64,000 nt of DNA from Nocardioides speluncae (lineage in GTDB: Bacteria; Actinomycetota; Actinomycetes; Propionibacteriales; Nocardioidaceae): the NCBI RefSeq assembly GCF_003121585.1, contig NZ_QEOO01000037.1, positions 186,001 to 250,000 on the forward strand, given 5' to 3'. Positions 32,923 through 42,321 of this stretch are shown one piece after another. Position numbers and translations under genes: made by a program. The notes below the pieces were generated by a model. That model did no database searches and was not told the origin of the DNA. It saw only the letters and a list, made by a program, of their open reading frames with translations. Numbering within the stretch: position 1 is the stretch's first letter; every line of letters begins with the position of its first letter.

Positions 32923-33261
32923 TCAGTGCCAGTCTCGTGCGGATGGATCGAATGTAGGAGGCTCCGCCGTGCCCTCGCGCCTGGCCAACTTCTTGCCCAG
33001 CGGCTCGTCAGGCCACTTGCGCCAGACCTTCCGACGTCGGCCTTCCACCGCGTCCTCGGCCGCGGTGTCAATCGCTTCGTCAGGGATACCGGTTGCTTCT
33101 GTCAGCGCGACGGTGTCTGCTCGGCGATTGGCTCGGTTCACGAACGCCTTCGCGCGCGGGATCCCCTTGCGTGACGCCTTGTCGTTCGCGCCGTAGGCGT
33201 TGCGCCGATCCTTCTCAAGGCTCAGAGCCTTCTTCTCCTGAGGGGACTTCGGCTTGCGCAT
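32923..33261 (-). CDS. Small basic conserved protein, unknown function
   Basis: The 112-residue product is highly charged and Arg/Lys-rich at the N-terminus (RKPKSPQEKKALSLEKDRRNAYG), with a central AIDTAAEDAVEGRRRKVWRKWPDEPLG. I do not recognise a characterised family. The composition suggests a nucleic-acid or ribosome contact. It lies alone between the sulfation operon terminator and the ChsB1-like gene. Confidence 0.65.
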   Translation of the reverse strand: MRKPKSPQEKKALSLEKDRRNAYGANDKASRKGIPRAKAFVNRANRRADTVALTEATGIPDEAIDTAAEDAVEGRRRKVWRKWPDEPLGKKLARREGTAEPPTFDPSARDWH

Positions 33262-33321
33262 GGAACGACGGTAGTCCGTGGGAGCCCGTTGGGCACTGGC
33301 GTGGGTACCGACTGTGTCCGG

Positions 33322-34245
33322 TTAATTGGCGATGTTCTGGATGCCGGTGGTGTCGAGCTCCGCGACGCTGTACGCCGCGTAGCTCTGCCACTGCGACCGT
33401 CCGGTGAAGTACGGCGACAGCTGGGCGTCGAGCTCCTCGACGGAGAAGGTGCCGTTCGCGGCGGAGAACTTCTGCTCCACCTTGGGGGAGTCCATCAGCC
33501 CGACCATGTCGCCGTACACAACGAAGACCTGGCCGTTGACGTCCGCCGAGGCGGGCGAGGCGAGGTAGGACACGAAGGTGCCGATCCGCTCGGGGGCAAG
33601 GATGTCGAGCTGGTCCTGGCGGGAGTCCTCGGCGAACACGTGGGCGGTCATGCTGGTGCGCGCGCGTGGGCAGATGACGTTGGCGGTGACGCCGTACCTG
33701 CTCAGGCCCTGGCTGGCGGACAGCGTCAGCGCGGTGATGCCGGCCTTGGCCGCCGAGTAGTTGGGCTGGCCAGCCGAGCCGAACAGGAACGCCTCGGAGG
33801 AGGTGTTGATCAGCCGGCCGTAGATCGGGCCTCCGGCGGCCTTGCTCGCCGCGCGCCAGTGCGCGGCGGCGGCTCGGGACAGGGAGGCGTGTCCCTTGAG
33901 GTGGACGCGGATGACGTCGTCCCAGTCCTTCTCGGTGAGGTTGAAGATCATCGTGTCGCGCAGGACGCCCGCGTTGTTCACCACGACGTCGAGGGAGCCG
34001 AAGGTGTCGACGGCGGCCGCGACCATCTGGTCCGACAGGGACCAGTCGCCCACGTCTCCCTTGACGGCCACGGCGCCGGGGCCGAGGGCCCGGATCTCGG
34101 CGACAACGGTGTCGGCGGCCGCACCGATGTCGTTGACGACCACGTTGGCGCCGGCCTCCGCGAGGGCGAGGGCTTCGGCGCGGCCGAGGCCGGAGCCGGC
34201 CCCGGTGACGATGGCGGTCTTTCCGGCAAGGTTCGTTGTGCTCAT
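33322..34245 (-). CDS. ChsB1-like 3-hydroxyacyl-CoA dehydrogenase (SDR)
   Basis: The 307-residue SDR is longer than simple SDRs and has a C-terminal extension. Visible are AIVTGAGSGLGRAEALALAEAGANVVVND, NNAGVLRDTMIFNL, LINTSSEAFLFG with YSAAKAGI, then SPYFTGRSQWQSYAAYS at the end. This layout fits Mycobacterium Rv3502c (ChsB1/Hsd4A), which oxidises the 22-hydroxyl of the steroid side-chain CoA ester. It is divergent from the thiolase gene and shares a palindrome with it (43 nt from its start). Confidence 0.78.
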   Translation of the reverse strand: MSTTNLAGKTAIVTGAGSGLGRAEALALAEAGANVVVNDIGAAADTVVAEIRALGPGAVAVKGDVGDWSLSDQMVAAAVDTFGSLDVVVNNAGVLRDTMIFNLTEKDWDDVIRVHLKGHASLSRAAAAHWRAASKAAGGPIYGRLINTSSEAFLFGSAGQPNYSAAKAGITALTLSASQGLSRYGVTANVICPRARTSMTAHVFAEDSRQDQLDILAPERIGTFVSYLASPASADVNGQVFVVYGDMVGLMDSPKVEQKFSAANGTFSVEELDAQLSPYFTGRSQWQSYAAYSVAELDTTGIQNIAN

Positions 34246-34288
34246 GGTGGTGAAGGTAGAAGCGAGGGCGCCTTGCGTGCGGGGGTCA

Positions 34289-34303
34289 CCCCGCTGAGTG
34301 GGA
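34289..34303. promoter_or_regulatory. Copy of the shared 15-bp palindrome (site 8)
   Basis: CCCCG-CTGAG-TGGGA fits with one mismatch. It lies 43 nt from the ChsB1-like start and 42 nt from the thiolase start, exactly centred between divergent genes. Confidence 0.6.
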
Positions 34304-34345
34304 CTTGTTCCGCCGGACGCCCGTCCTGAATGTCAGCCTGCGGAC

Positions 34346-35464
34346 GTGAACCCTGAAGCTGTCATCGTCGACGCCGCGCGCACCCCTGTCGGTCGCCGCA
34401 ACGGCGTGCTGTCCCACCTGCACCCGGCCGAGCTCCTCGGCGTCGCCCAGAAGGGTCTGCTCGACCGTTCGGGCGTCGATCCCGCGGTCGTCCGCCAGGT
34501 CGTCGGCGGCTGCGTGACGCAGGCGGGCGAGCAGTCCAACAATGTCGCCCGCAACGCCTGGCTGCACGCGGGTCTGCCCTGGACCACGGCCTGTACCTCG
34601 ATCGACTGCGCCTGCGGGTCCTCGCAGCAGGCGGTGCACGTGGTTGCCGGGCTGATCGCCAGTGGTGCGATCGATGCCGGCATCGCCTGCGGCGTCGAGG
34701 CGATGAGCCGGGTGCCGCTCGGCTTCGCGCTGGCTGCCGGCGGCATGCCGATCCCGGACTCGTGGTCGATCGACCTGCCCGACCAGTTCACCGCTGCCGA
34801 GCGGATCGCCCTGAAGCGGGGGATCACCCGCGAGATGGCCGACGACCTGGGCCTGCGCTCGCAGCAGAACGCCGCGCGCGCCTGGGCCGAGGGGCGCTTC
34901 GACTCCCAGATCATCCCCGTGGGTGACGTGACCCGGGACCAGGGTCTGCGCGACACCACGGCCGAGGCCCTCGCCGGGCTCAAGCCGGTCGTCCCCGACG
35001 GCATCCACACTGCCGGCAACTCCTCGCAGATCAGCGACGGTGCGGCCGCCGTACTCCTCATGGGCCGGGAGCGGGCCGCGGCCGAGGGGCTCACCCCCCG
35101 CGCCCGGATCGTGGCCAGTGGCCTGGTCGGCTCGGACCCCTATTTCCACCTCGACGGACCGGTCGACGCGACCGCACACGTGCTCGAGCAGTCGGGCATG
35201 AAGCTCGGAGACATCGACCTGGTCGAGATCAACGAGGCGTTCGCCTCGGTGGTCCTCAGCTGGGCGCAGGTGCATGACGCGGACATGGACAAGGTCAACG
35301 TCAATGGTGGCGCCATCGCGCTCGGCCATGCGGTCGGCTCGACCGGCGCGCGGCTGATCACCCAGGCTGTGAACGAGCTGGAGCGAACCGACTCCTCCAC
35401 CGCGTTGGTCACCATGTGCGCGGGTGGTGCGCACGCGACCGCGACGATCATCGAACGGATCTGA
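34346..35464 (+). CDS. Thiolase of side-chain beta-oxidation (FadA5-like)
   Basis: The 372-residue thiolase should release acetyl-CoA from the 22-oxo C24-CoA intermediate. The acyl-accepting Cys90 lies in CACGSSQQAVH, His in GHAVGSTGARL and the second Cys in CAGGAHATA. These make a complete catalytic set, so it is a degradative or biosynthetic thiolase rather than an SCP-x-like one. The GTG at 34346 is 42 nt after the palindrome. FadA5 or FadA6 type cannot be separated by eye. The acyl-CoA dehydrogenase gene follows after 1 nt. Confidence 0.85.
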   Translation: MNPEAVIVDAARTPVGRRNGVLSHLHPAELLGVAQKGLLDRSGVDPAVVRQVVGGCVTQAGEQSNNVARNAWLHAGLPWTTACTSIDCACGSSQQAVHVVAGLIASGAIDAGIACGVEAMSRVPLGFALAAGGMPIPDSWSIDLPDQFTAAERIALKRGITREMADDLGLRSQQNAARAWAEGRFDSQIIPVGDVTRDQGLRDTTAEALAGLKPVVPDGIHTAGNSSQISDGAAAVLLMGRERAAAEGLTPRARIVASGLVGSDPYFHLDGPVDATAHVLEQSGMKLGDIDLVEINEAFASVVLSWAQVHDADMDKVNVNGGAIALGHAVGSTGARLITQAVNELERTDSSTALVTMCAGGAHATATIIERI

Positions 35465-35465
35465 G

Positions 35466-37526
35466 ATGACCCTCGGCCTCGACCAGGAACACCTCGACCT
35501 GCGCGACGCGGTCCGGGCGTTCACCACGCGCCACGTGACCGCGACCGTCGTCCGCGATGCGGTCGACGCCAAGTCGGAGGAGCTGCCGCCGTTCTGGTCG
35601 GCGCTTGCCGACCAGGGCCTGCTCGGCCTGCACCTGCCCGAGGAGCACGGCGGCTCCGGTGCCGGCCTGCTCGAGCTCGCCGTCGTGGTCGAGGAGCTCG
35701 GCCGCGCGATTGCCCCGGGTCCGTTCCTGCCGACGGTGCTGGCGAGCGCGATCCTCGACGCGGCCGGCCGCCACGAGTTCCTGCCCTGCCTGGCTGACGG
35801 TACGACGACTGCGGCCGTCGGCTTCGGCGCAGGAAGCCCGGTGCTCGGCGGTCAGGCGGCCGACCTGTTCGTGTTGCCCGTCAACGGCGGCTGGGTGCTG
35901 GCCGACCGCGACGCCGTCACCGTCACCCCGCTCGACAGCTACGACCTGACCCGCCGCCTCGCGTCGATTGAGATCACCGGACGTTCGACACCGCTGAGCA
36001 TCGACGCCCAGCTGCCCTACGACCTCGCCGCCGTCCTGTTCGCCGCCGAGGCGTCCGGCCTGGCGGAGTGGAGCACCCGGACCGCGGCCGACTACGCCAA
36101 GGTGCGTCAGCAGTTCGGCCGCCCGATCGGGCAGTTCCAGGGCGTCAAGCACCGCTGTGCCCGGATGCTGGCCCGCACCGAGCAGGCCCGCGCCTGCGCC
36201 TGGGACGCAGCCCGCGCGCATGGACCGGAGGCCACGCTTGCCGCCGCGGTCGCTGCGGCGGTCTCGGTCGACGCCGGCTTCAGCACCGCCAAGGACTGCA
36301 TCAACACCCTCGGCGGCATCGGCTTCACCTGGGAGCACGACGCCAGCCTCTACCTCCGGCGCGCTCACACCCTGCGCCTCCTGCTCGGCTCGACCAGCCA
36401 CTGGCAGCAGCGGGTTGCCCGGCTCAGCCTCGACGGCGCACGCCGTACGCTGGCGGTCGACCTGCCGACGGAGGCGGACGAGATCCGCGCGAACATCCGC
36501 GCCGAACTGGTCACGGCGGCAGCCGCTGACGAGCCGCAGGCCTGGCTCGCCGCGCGCGGCTACACCTCGCCGCACCTGCCGTCACCGTGGGGCAAGGACG
36601 CCGACGCGGTGACCCAGCTCGTCATCGCCGAGGAGCTGCGCGCCGCGGGCCTCCATCCCGTCGACATGGTGATCGGCAACTGGGTCGTGCCCACGTTGAT
36701 CGAGCACGGCAGCGATGAGCAGCAGGAGGAGCTGCTGCCTGCGAGCCTCAGCGGCGAGCTCGTGTGGTGCCAGCTGTTCAGCGAACCCGGCGCCGGGTCC
36801 GACCTGGCCGCCCTCAGCACCCGGGCCGAGAAGGTCGACGGCGGCTGGCGGGTCAACGGCCAGAAGGTGTGGACCTCCGGTGCCCGCGAGGCCCACTTCG
36901 GCGTGCTCCTCGCCCGGACCGACGCCGACGTGCCCAAGCACCAGGGCATCTCCTACTTCGTGCTCGACATGGGCACACCCGGGATCGACATCCGCCCCCT
37001 GCGCTCGCTGAACGGCGACGCCCACTTCAACGAGGTCTTCCTCGATGAGGTGTTCATCCCCGACGCGATGCTGGTCGGCCAACCGGGCGACGGCTGGAAG
37101 CTGGCCCGGACGACGCTCGCCAACGAGCGCGTCGCCCTCTCGCACGACTCCGCGATCGGCTCGGGGGAGAAGCTGTTGCAGCTCGTCGACCCGACCGACG
37201 GTGAGCAGCTCGCCCGGTTGGGGCAGATCCTCTGCGACGCCCAGTCCGGTGGCCTGCTCGGCCTGCGTCAGACCATCCGGTCTCTGGCCGGTCAGCAGCC
37301 CGGCGCCGAGTCCAGCATCGCCAAGCTGGTCGGCGTGGAGAACATCCAGCAGGTCTGGGAGACCTGCATGGAGTGGCAGGGCCCGGACGCCCTCGTCACC
37401 GAGCCGGAGGAGAAGACCGCCACCTGGTGGTTCCTCAACAGCCGATGCCTGTCCATCGCCGGTGGCACGACCGACGTACAGCTCAACATCATCGGCGAGC
37501 GGATCCTGGGGCTGCCCCGTGATTGA
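35466..37526 (+). CDS. fadE34: FadE34-like fused acyl-CoA dehydrogenase
   Basis: The 686-residue protein contains two complete acyl-CoA-dehydrogenase domains in one chain, about residues 1-340 and 345-686. The first carries RQQFGRPIGQFQGVKHRCARM and CINTLGGIGFTWEHDASLYLRR. The second carries CQLFSEPGAGSDLAALSTRAEK with KVWTSGA and a C-terminal IAGGTTDVQLNIIGERILGLP. This matches Mycobacterium FadE34 (ChsE3), a fused form of the heteromeric steroid dehydrogenases that acts on the C24 side-chain CoA ester. It is followed with an 8-nt overlap by the hydratase. Confidence 0.85.
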   Translation: MTLGLDQEHLDLRDAVRAFTTRHVTATVVRDAVDAKSEELPPFWSALADQGLLGLHLPEEHGGSGAGLLELAVVVEELGRAIAPGPFLPTVLASAILDAAGRHEFLPCLADGTTTAAVGFGAGSPVLGGQAADLFVLPVNGGWVLADRDAVTVTPLDSYDLTRRLASIEITGRSTPLSIDAQLPYDLAAVLFAAEASGLAEWSTRTAADYAKVRQQFGRPIGQFQGVKHRCARMLARTEQARACAWDAARAHGPEATLAAAVAAAVSVDAGFSTAKDCINTLGGIGFTWEHDASLYLRRAHTLRLLLGSTSHWQQRVARLSLDGARRTLAVDLPTEADEIRANIRAELVTAAAADEPQAWLAARGYTSPHLPSPWGKDADAVTQLVIAEELRAAGLHPVDMVIGNWVVPTLIEHGSDEQQEELLPASLSGELVWCQLFSEPGAGSDLAALSTRAEKVDGGWRVNGQKVWTSGAREAHFGVLLARTDADVPKHQGISYFVLDMGTPGIDIRPLRSLNGDAHFNEVFLDEVFIPDAMLVGQPGDGWKLARTTLANERVALSHDSAIGSGEKLLQLVDPTDGEQLARLGQILCDAQSGGLLGLRQTIRSLAGQQPGAESSIAKLVGVENIQQVWETCMEWQGPDALVTEPEEKTATWWFLNSRCLSIAGGTTDVQLNIIGERILGLPRD

Positions 37527-38349
37527 TCCGGACAAGCTGCTGGCCCTCGAGCCGACGCGGCGCGAGATCAGCTGGACGACTCGCGACGTACTCCTCTACC
37601 AGCTGTCGCTCGGGGCCGACGACCTCAGCTACGTCTACGAGCGTGGCCTGCAGGTGCTGCCGACGTTCGCCATGGTCGCCGGCCAGGGCCTGTCGGCCGG
37701 CGACGACGCCGAGCCGGCGCTGGACCTGGCGGCGCTCGGCATCGACCTCGCCACGATCCTGCACGCGGGCCAGTCGCTCACGGTGCACGGGCCGCTGCCG
37801 ACCACCGGCAGCACGATCGTCGAGACCCGCATCGCCGAGGTCTGGGACAAGGGCAAGGCAGCCGTGATCGTGCTCGAGAGCCGGACCTCTCTCTGGACCT
37901 CCAGGATGCAGATCTGGGCACGTGGTGCCGGCGGCTTCGGCGGCCAGCCTGGGCCTGAGGAGGTCGCGGTGCTCCCGGGCCGCACCCCCGACCACGTGCT
38001 CGACTCACCGACGTACGCCGGGCAGGCGCTGCTCTACCGGCTCAACGGCGACCTCAACCCGCTGCACGCTGATCCCGCGTTCGCGAAGAAGGTCGGCTTC
38101 GACCGGCCCATCCTGCACGGACTGGCGTCGTACGGCATCGTGGCGAAGGCCTTGGTCGACGGTCTCCTGGACGGGGACGCCGCCCGCCTGACCACGCTGT
38201 CCGTCCGTTTCGCGGGGACGCTGTTCCCGGGAGAGACGATCCGTACGTCGGTCTGGCGTGACGGGAACCTGCTCACCCTGGCCGCCACCTGTCCCGAGCG
38301 CGACGGCGCGCCGGTGCTCAGCCACGCCTACGCGGAGGTCACCCCATGA
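37519..38349 (+). CDS. MaoC-type 2-enoyl-CoA hydratase (Hsd4B/ChsH3-like)
   Basis: The 276-residue double-hotdog protein hydrates the enoyl-CoA made by the FadE34-like enzyme. The N-half starts TTRDVLLYQLSLGADDLSYVYE. The C-half has the hydratase-2 motif LNGDLNPLHADPAFAKKVGFDRPILHGL, with the Asp and His in place. GTG 37519 overlaps fadE34 by 8 nt. A paralogue with an altered motif is at 62270. Confidence 0.85.
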   Translation: MIDPDKLLALEPTRREISWTTRDVLLYQLSLGADDLSYVYERGLQVLPTFAMVAGQGLSAGDDAEPALDLAALGIDLATILHAGQSLTVHGPLPTTGSTIVETRIAEVWDKGKAAVIVLESRTSLWTSRMQIWARGAGGFGGQPGPEEVAVLPGRTPDHVLDSPTYAGQALLYRLNGDLNPLHADPAFAKKVGFDRPILHGLASYGIVAKALVDGLLDGDAARLTTLSVRFAGTLFPGETIRTSVWRDGNLLTLAATCPERDGAPVLSHAYAEVTP

Positions 38350-38957
38350 CCCTCGAGCTCACCGCCACCCCGAACAACAAGGGCGTCGACGCCGCCGTCG
38401 CCGCGGCGCGCCGGGTCATCGAGACGCTGCTGCACGCCGGTGACAACAGCGCTGCCGAGATGAGCGAGGTCGCCGACCGGCTCAACGCCGTCGCCGACCA
38501 CCTCGAGGCCCACGCCCCGAGCGTGCACGAGCGGATGGTCGACATGTGGGCCGGTGAGGGCGTGTCCCGCCACGATCCAGTGACCGGGCCGGAGAACGCC
38601 ATCGCCCCGCCGCTGCACCTGGCCGGGCAGGACGACGGCTCGATCGAGGGCCGAGTGACACTGGGCATGGCCTACCAGGGACCGCCCGGATGCGTGCATG
38701 GCGGCATCTCGGCGCTGGTCCTCGACCACACGCTCGGCGTCGCGAACCACTGGGCGGGGGAGTCCGGCATGACCGGCACGCTCACCCTGCGCTACCACCG
38801 GCCCACGCCGCTCTTCGAGGAGCTGACCGTGACCGCCCGTCAGGAGTCGGTCGACGGCCGGAAGATCCGCACGGTCGGCACGATCTCCGCCGGCGGCGAG
38901 GTCTGCGTGTCCGCCGACGGACTGTTCATCAACAAGCACCTGCCCCGGCCGAGGTAG
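38346..38957 (+). CDS. PaaI-type hotdog thioesterase
   Basis: The 203-residue protein has an N-terminal helical extension and a PaaI-family hotdog domain with YQGPPGCVHGGISALVLDHTLG and GTLTLRYHRPTPLFEEL. It probably hydrolyses stalled acyl-CoA esters and frees CoA during side-chain breakdown. It overlaps the hydratase by ATGA and is the last gene of the thiolase operon. Confidence 0.82.
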   Translation: MTLELTATPNNKGVDAAVAAARRVIETLLHAGDNSAAEMSEVADRLNAVADHLEAHAPSVHERMVDMWAGEGVSRHDPVTGPENAIAPPLHLAGQDDGSIEGRVTLGMAYQGPPGCVHGGISALVLDHTLGVANHWAGESGMTGTLTLRYHRPTPLFEELTVTARQESVDGRKIRTVGTISAGGEVCVSADGLFINKHLPRPR

Positions 38958-38973
38958 TGGTCACGCCCGGAAG

Positions 38974-39264
38974 CTATTCGAGGGTCTGAGTGGTCAGGGT
39001 GCGTTCAGCGCAAGGCGGAGGACGAAGGTGGGCCGGTGGCCCGTCGACTGACAAGGCCGCCGCCGACTCCGGCCGGCTGGCGCCCGGGATCGGGATGATG
39101 CTCAGCGGCGCGCCGCATCCCGCCGACGGAGCCCACGGCAGAAACGCCAGGCCGAGCTCCTCGCACAGGTCCAGCTCCGGCTCACTGCTGCGGAAGCCGG
39201 GGCTGAACTCGTACTGCACGCTGACCAGGGCGCCGCCCACGATGCAGTGGCCTTCGCGAATCAT
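38974..39264 (-). pseudogene. Aldo-keto reductase remnant
   Basis: The minus-strand frame contains VSVQYEFSPGFRSSEPELDLCEELGLAFLPWAP and then IIPIPGASRPESAAALS. Both are hallmark stretches of actinobacterial aldo-keto reductases, but the roughly 40 residues that normally lie between them are missing, as is the whole N-terminal barrel. It is a decayed 3' end with an internal deletion. It lies just outside the thiolase operon. Confidence 0.75.
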
Positions 39265-39536
39265 CTCCGGTTCGCGCTGGAGTGGCCGACCTACTGCGGC
39301 TGAATACGTCGCCGTTGTTTCGGGCTGGGGCTTCGGTTAGCGAATTACGTGGTTACCGTCTGCTGTGGTCCGGTGACTTGGTTGCGGCCCGCTGCCGGCT
39401 CACGGTTGTTTGTGGTCAACTTTCAGTTGGTTGCGGTTATCCACAGGCGACGGATTTCCTTTGACTAGCTCTCGAACGTATGTACGATGGAGGGTATTCC
39501 AGCTCATCGATGCGCCACGGGGGAGGTGCCGGGAGA

Positions 39537-40760
39537 ATGCTCGTCAATTCACCACATCCGGTGCTTGCCTGTGCCGCCACTATCGATGCTGCCTTGCAGG
39601 AGATCACCGGGGTCGAGCCCGCGTTCATGAGGACGCCGGAGAAGGCCGAGGCGCTGGTCAGGCTCGCTCGGGCAGAGACCAAGCTGACCGCGTTGCGGCT
39701 GCAGATCATGGCGACCGCAGACGACGTCGCGGAGGAGATCGGCGCGCGTGACGTGGCTGCGTGGCTCGCGCACCAGACCCACGCGAGCCCGAAGTCGTGT
39801 CGCGCCGAACTCCACCTCGCCGCTGCCCTCGACACCCGATGGACACGGCTCGCCGACAGCGTCTCCGCCGGTGCGGTGAACCTGGACCAGGCCCGAGTGA
39901 TCGCCCGCGCACTGGACGAACTGCCCGACGATCTGGACGCGGAGTTGCTGGTCCAGGCCGAAGTGCACCTGGTGGAGGCGGCCGCCCACCACCGGCCGGC
40001 CCAGCTGAAGATCCTCGGTCGCCGGATCCTCGACGTGATCGCACCCGACGTCGGCGAGGCCGAGGAAGCCAAACAACTCGCGCGTGAGGAAGAACGGGCC
40101 TGGGAGACCGCGAGCCTCACCCTGGCCAGGCGCGGCGACGGCACCACGCGCCTCAGCGGGCTGTTGCCCGACGCGACCGCGGTCCGGCTGGCCACCTACC
40201 TCGACGCCTTCACCTCGCCGCGCCAGCAAGCCACCGACATCGTGGCCCCACAACACCGCGCACGGGGCCAGGCCTTCTGCACGCTGCTGGAACACCTCGA
40301 CCCCACCAAGCTCCCCATGCACGGCGGCGACGCCACCACCGTCATCGTCGCCATCAACCACGACGCGCTCACCAAGGACCTGGCCACCGCGAGTGTGGTC
40401 GGCACCGACGCCAAGATCACCGCCGCCCAGGCCCGCAGACTGGCTTGTGCCGCCGGCATCCTGCCCGCCGTGCTCGGCGGGAAGTCCGAGATCTTGGACC
40501 TCGGCCGCACCAGGAGGCACTTCTCACCAGCCCAGCGCAAAGCCCTCCGACTCCGCGACCAGCGGTGCCGCGGCGACGGGTGCACGATCCCGGCACAGTG
40601 GTGTGAGGCCCATCATTGGCAGCCATGGTCGAAAAGTGGAAAGACCAATCTCGCCGACGGCGTACTGCTCTGCTCACATCATCACCACCGAGCCCACGAC
40701 CCGCGCTATTCCACCGAAAGAATGCCTGACGGAGATATCCGATTCCACCGCAGAACATAA
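39537..40760 (+). CDS. DUF222/HNH endonuclease-domain protein (13E12-repeat type)
   Basis: The 407-residue protein has a helical DUF222 region (about residues 10-310) and a C-terminal HNH nuclease domain with CRGDGCTIPAQWCEAHHWQPWSKSGKT and CSHHHHRAHD. Such genes occur in many copies in actinobacteria and are thought to be selfish or mobile, though no inverted repeats are seen here. The frame is open to an ATG at 39480; 39537 is chosen because GGGGGAGG lies about 10 nt upstream. The 5' flank (39300-39480) is more AT-rich than its neighbours. Confidence 0.8.
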   Translation: MLVNSPHPVLACAATIDAALQEITGVEPAFMRTPEKAEALVRLARAETKLTALRLQIMATADDVAEEIGARDVAAWLAHQTHASPKSCRAELHLAAALDTRWTRLADSVSAGAVNLDQARVIARALDELPDDLDAELLVQAEVHLVEAAAHHRPAQLKILGRRILDVIAPDVGEAEEAKQLAREEERAWETASLTLARRGDGTTRLSGLLPDATAVRLATYLDAFTSPRQQATDIVAPQHRARGQAFCTLLEHLDPTKLPMHGGDATTVIVAINHDALTKDLATASVVGTDAKITAAQARRLACAAGILPAVLGGKSEILDLGRTRRHFSPAQRKALRLRDQRCRGDGCTIPAQWCEAHHWQPWSKSGKTNLADGVLLCSHHHHRAHDPRYSTERMPDGDIRFHRRT

Positions 40761-41105
40761 CCCGCATGCACTGCAATCAACACGCGGGCCGTCACCACAG
40801 ACCGTTGACCACAGCGGACCGCAAGACAAAAGCGCGCATTGAGTAGTCACGCAACTATAAGGCCACCGCAACCACGTAAGTCTGTACATAGGCCCTCAGC
40901 CCAAGGCGACCCGCTGAATTCACTCAGCCGAAGTCGTGGAACTCGCGAGCTGCGGCGACGACTGCGTCGAAGATGTCGCGGTCCAGCGCCGCGCCCTCAC
41001 GGCGCGTGGCCGCTCGCAGCGGCCAATTTGGGACCCGGGCCGCCGCGACCCGACGACAACGCAGCGATGTGCGTGCCATGGCCGCTCAGGCCCCGACGAC
41101 CACGA
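40761..41105. other. Gap without a recognised gene
   Basis: No complete gene is visible. On the minus strand a short frame ending at about 40926 reads LDRDIFDAVVAAAREFHDFG and stops, which looks like the tail of a lost gene, but I cannot name the family. The left part (40761-40900) is more AT-rich, like the HNH gene's flanks. Confidence 0.4.
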
Positions 41106-41144
41106 AGCCGGTCCCGCCCCGTGTGCCTCACGGCGGGACCGGCT
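41106..41144 (-). terminator. Hairpin after the tyrosine phosphatase gene
   Basis: AGCCGGTCCCGCC pairs perfectly with GGCGGGACCGGCT over 13 bp around a 13-nt loop, 12 nt beyond the stop codon of the minus-strand gene. Confidence 0.82.
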
Positions 41145-41156
41145 CCAAGGCTTTCC

Positions 41157-42287
41157 TCAGTTCGTGAGCAGGCGCTGGCGGATCTTCGCGATCGTGTGCT
41201 GGTCGATCCTGAGGCCGTCACGCAGGTAGCTGCGGAAGTCGCCGTACTCCGCCTCGACGGCGGCGTGGAACGCCTGCAGGTACTCAGGAGACTGCTCGAG
41301 CATCGGCTGCAGCAGAGACCGGTCGATCCCGAACCGGTCGAGGGTGGCGTAGGTGCGCGCGTTGGCTGCGGCCCGGTAGGTGTTGGAGAGCAGGAAGTCC
41401 TCCATGATGGTGTCCTCGGGTACGCCGAGCAGGGCGAGGATGATGCTCGACATCACGCCGGTGCGGTCCTTGCCCCCCGAGCAGTTGAAGAGGACGGTTT
41501 CCCCGGCCGCGATGCGGTGCAGCACGTCGGAGAACGCCGCCTTCGCCTCGGGCAGCGTTGCCATCTGCTCGAAGAAGGAGACCATCAGCGCCTTGCCGCG
41601 GCCGTCTCCGAGCATCTCCTGGAGGGCGGTCTGGTCACCGGTGTAGATCGCTGTCCTGATCGCGTCGCCCATCCCGACCAAGTTCGGGTCCAAGATGGGT
41701 CGATGCACCGGCTCGACCCCGTCGGGCAGCCGGTTGGCGCCCTCCGAGGTGGTCTCGGGAACGGACCGGAAGTCCACATTGGCGTCGAGGTCGAGGGCCG
41801 CGAGTCTGCCGATGTCCGGATCCGACGCATGTCCCATCCCGTCCGAGCGGTAGACGACGCCCCACCTCACCAGTCGGTTCTGCTCGGTGCGGTACCCGCC
41901 GATGTCCCGCGTGTTCGTCGTACCGTCCAGCACCACCTCCCGTTCGGCGAGCAGCGCGCCGCGGGCGTGTGCGGAGCGCTGCCGGCTCACCTCGAAGTAC
42001 CACCGCTCGGAGTTGGCGAGGCCGGACACCGTGGCCTCGGTGGCAGTCGTGGTCGCAACCAGGTGCCCACTGCTTGAAGGGTCGCGCGGGTCCGGCGAGG
42101 CATACACGTAGCTGACGCCGGGCCGGCTGCTCGTCCAGTCGATGGTGTAGCTGCCGTCCGGCGCAGAGGTTACGGAGCCGGTGATGCGCTCGAGGGGATC
42201 GGCGTCGGCCGGCATCGTCGCGCTGGTCGCCAGCAGTGCTCCGGCGGCGACGGCGGCCAGCCGGGTCGGGGTTCTACGGATGCCCAT
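41157..42287 (-). CDS. Secreted tyrosine phosphatase (Y_phosphatase3 type)
   Basis: The 376-residue protein has a signal peptide (residues 1 to about 29, ending ATSATMPADA), an Fn3-like stretch and a protein tyrosine phosphatase domain with DGTTNTRDIGGYRT, VVYRSDG, VDFRSVPE and the P-loop NCSGGKDRTG with Cys269. The residue before the catalytic Cys is Asn rather than the usual His. It could dephosphorylate phosphotyrosine or phosphoinositide outside the cell. Its link to the steroid island is unclear, but a palindrome copy lies 95 nt upstream. Confidence 0.82.
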   Translation of the reverse strand: MGIRRTPTRLAAVAAGALLATSATMPADADPLERITGSVTSAPDGSYTIDWTSSRPGVSYVYASPDPRDPSSSGHLVATTTATEATVSGLANSERWYFEVSRQRSAHARGALLAEREVVLDGTTNTRDIGGYRTEQNRLVRWGVVYRSDGMGHASDPDIGRLAALDLDANVDFRSVPETTSEGANRLPDGVEPVHRPILDPNLVGMGDAIRTAIYTGDQTALQEMLGDGRGKALMVSFFEQMATLPEAKAAFSDVLHRIAAGETVLFNCSGGKDRTGVMSSIILALLGVPEDTIMEDFLLSNTYRAAANARTYATLDRFGIDRSLLQPMLEQSPEYLQAFHAAVEAEYGDFRSYLRDGLRIDQHTIAKIRQRLLTN

Positions 42288-42321
42288 GGGTGTCCTTTCG
42301 GTACGACGCAGAGTTGCGCCG

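Noticed and set aside
39480..40760. HNH gene as part of an insertion sequence
   Set aside because: I found no terminal inverted repeats or target duplication around it, so I list it only as a gene.
40926..41000. Minus-strand tail ending LDRDIFDAVVAAAREFHDFG
   Set aside because: It looks protein-like but is too short and matches no family I can name; mentioned only in the gap note.
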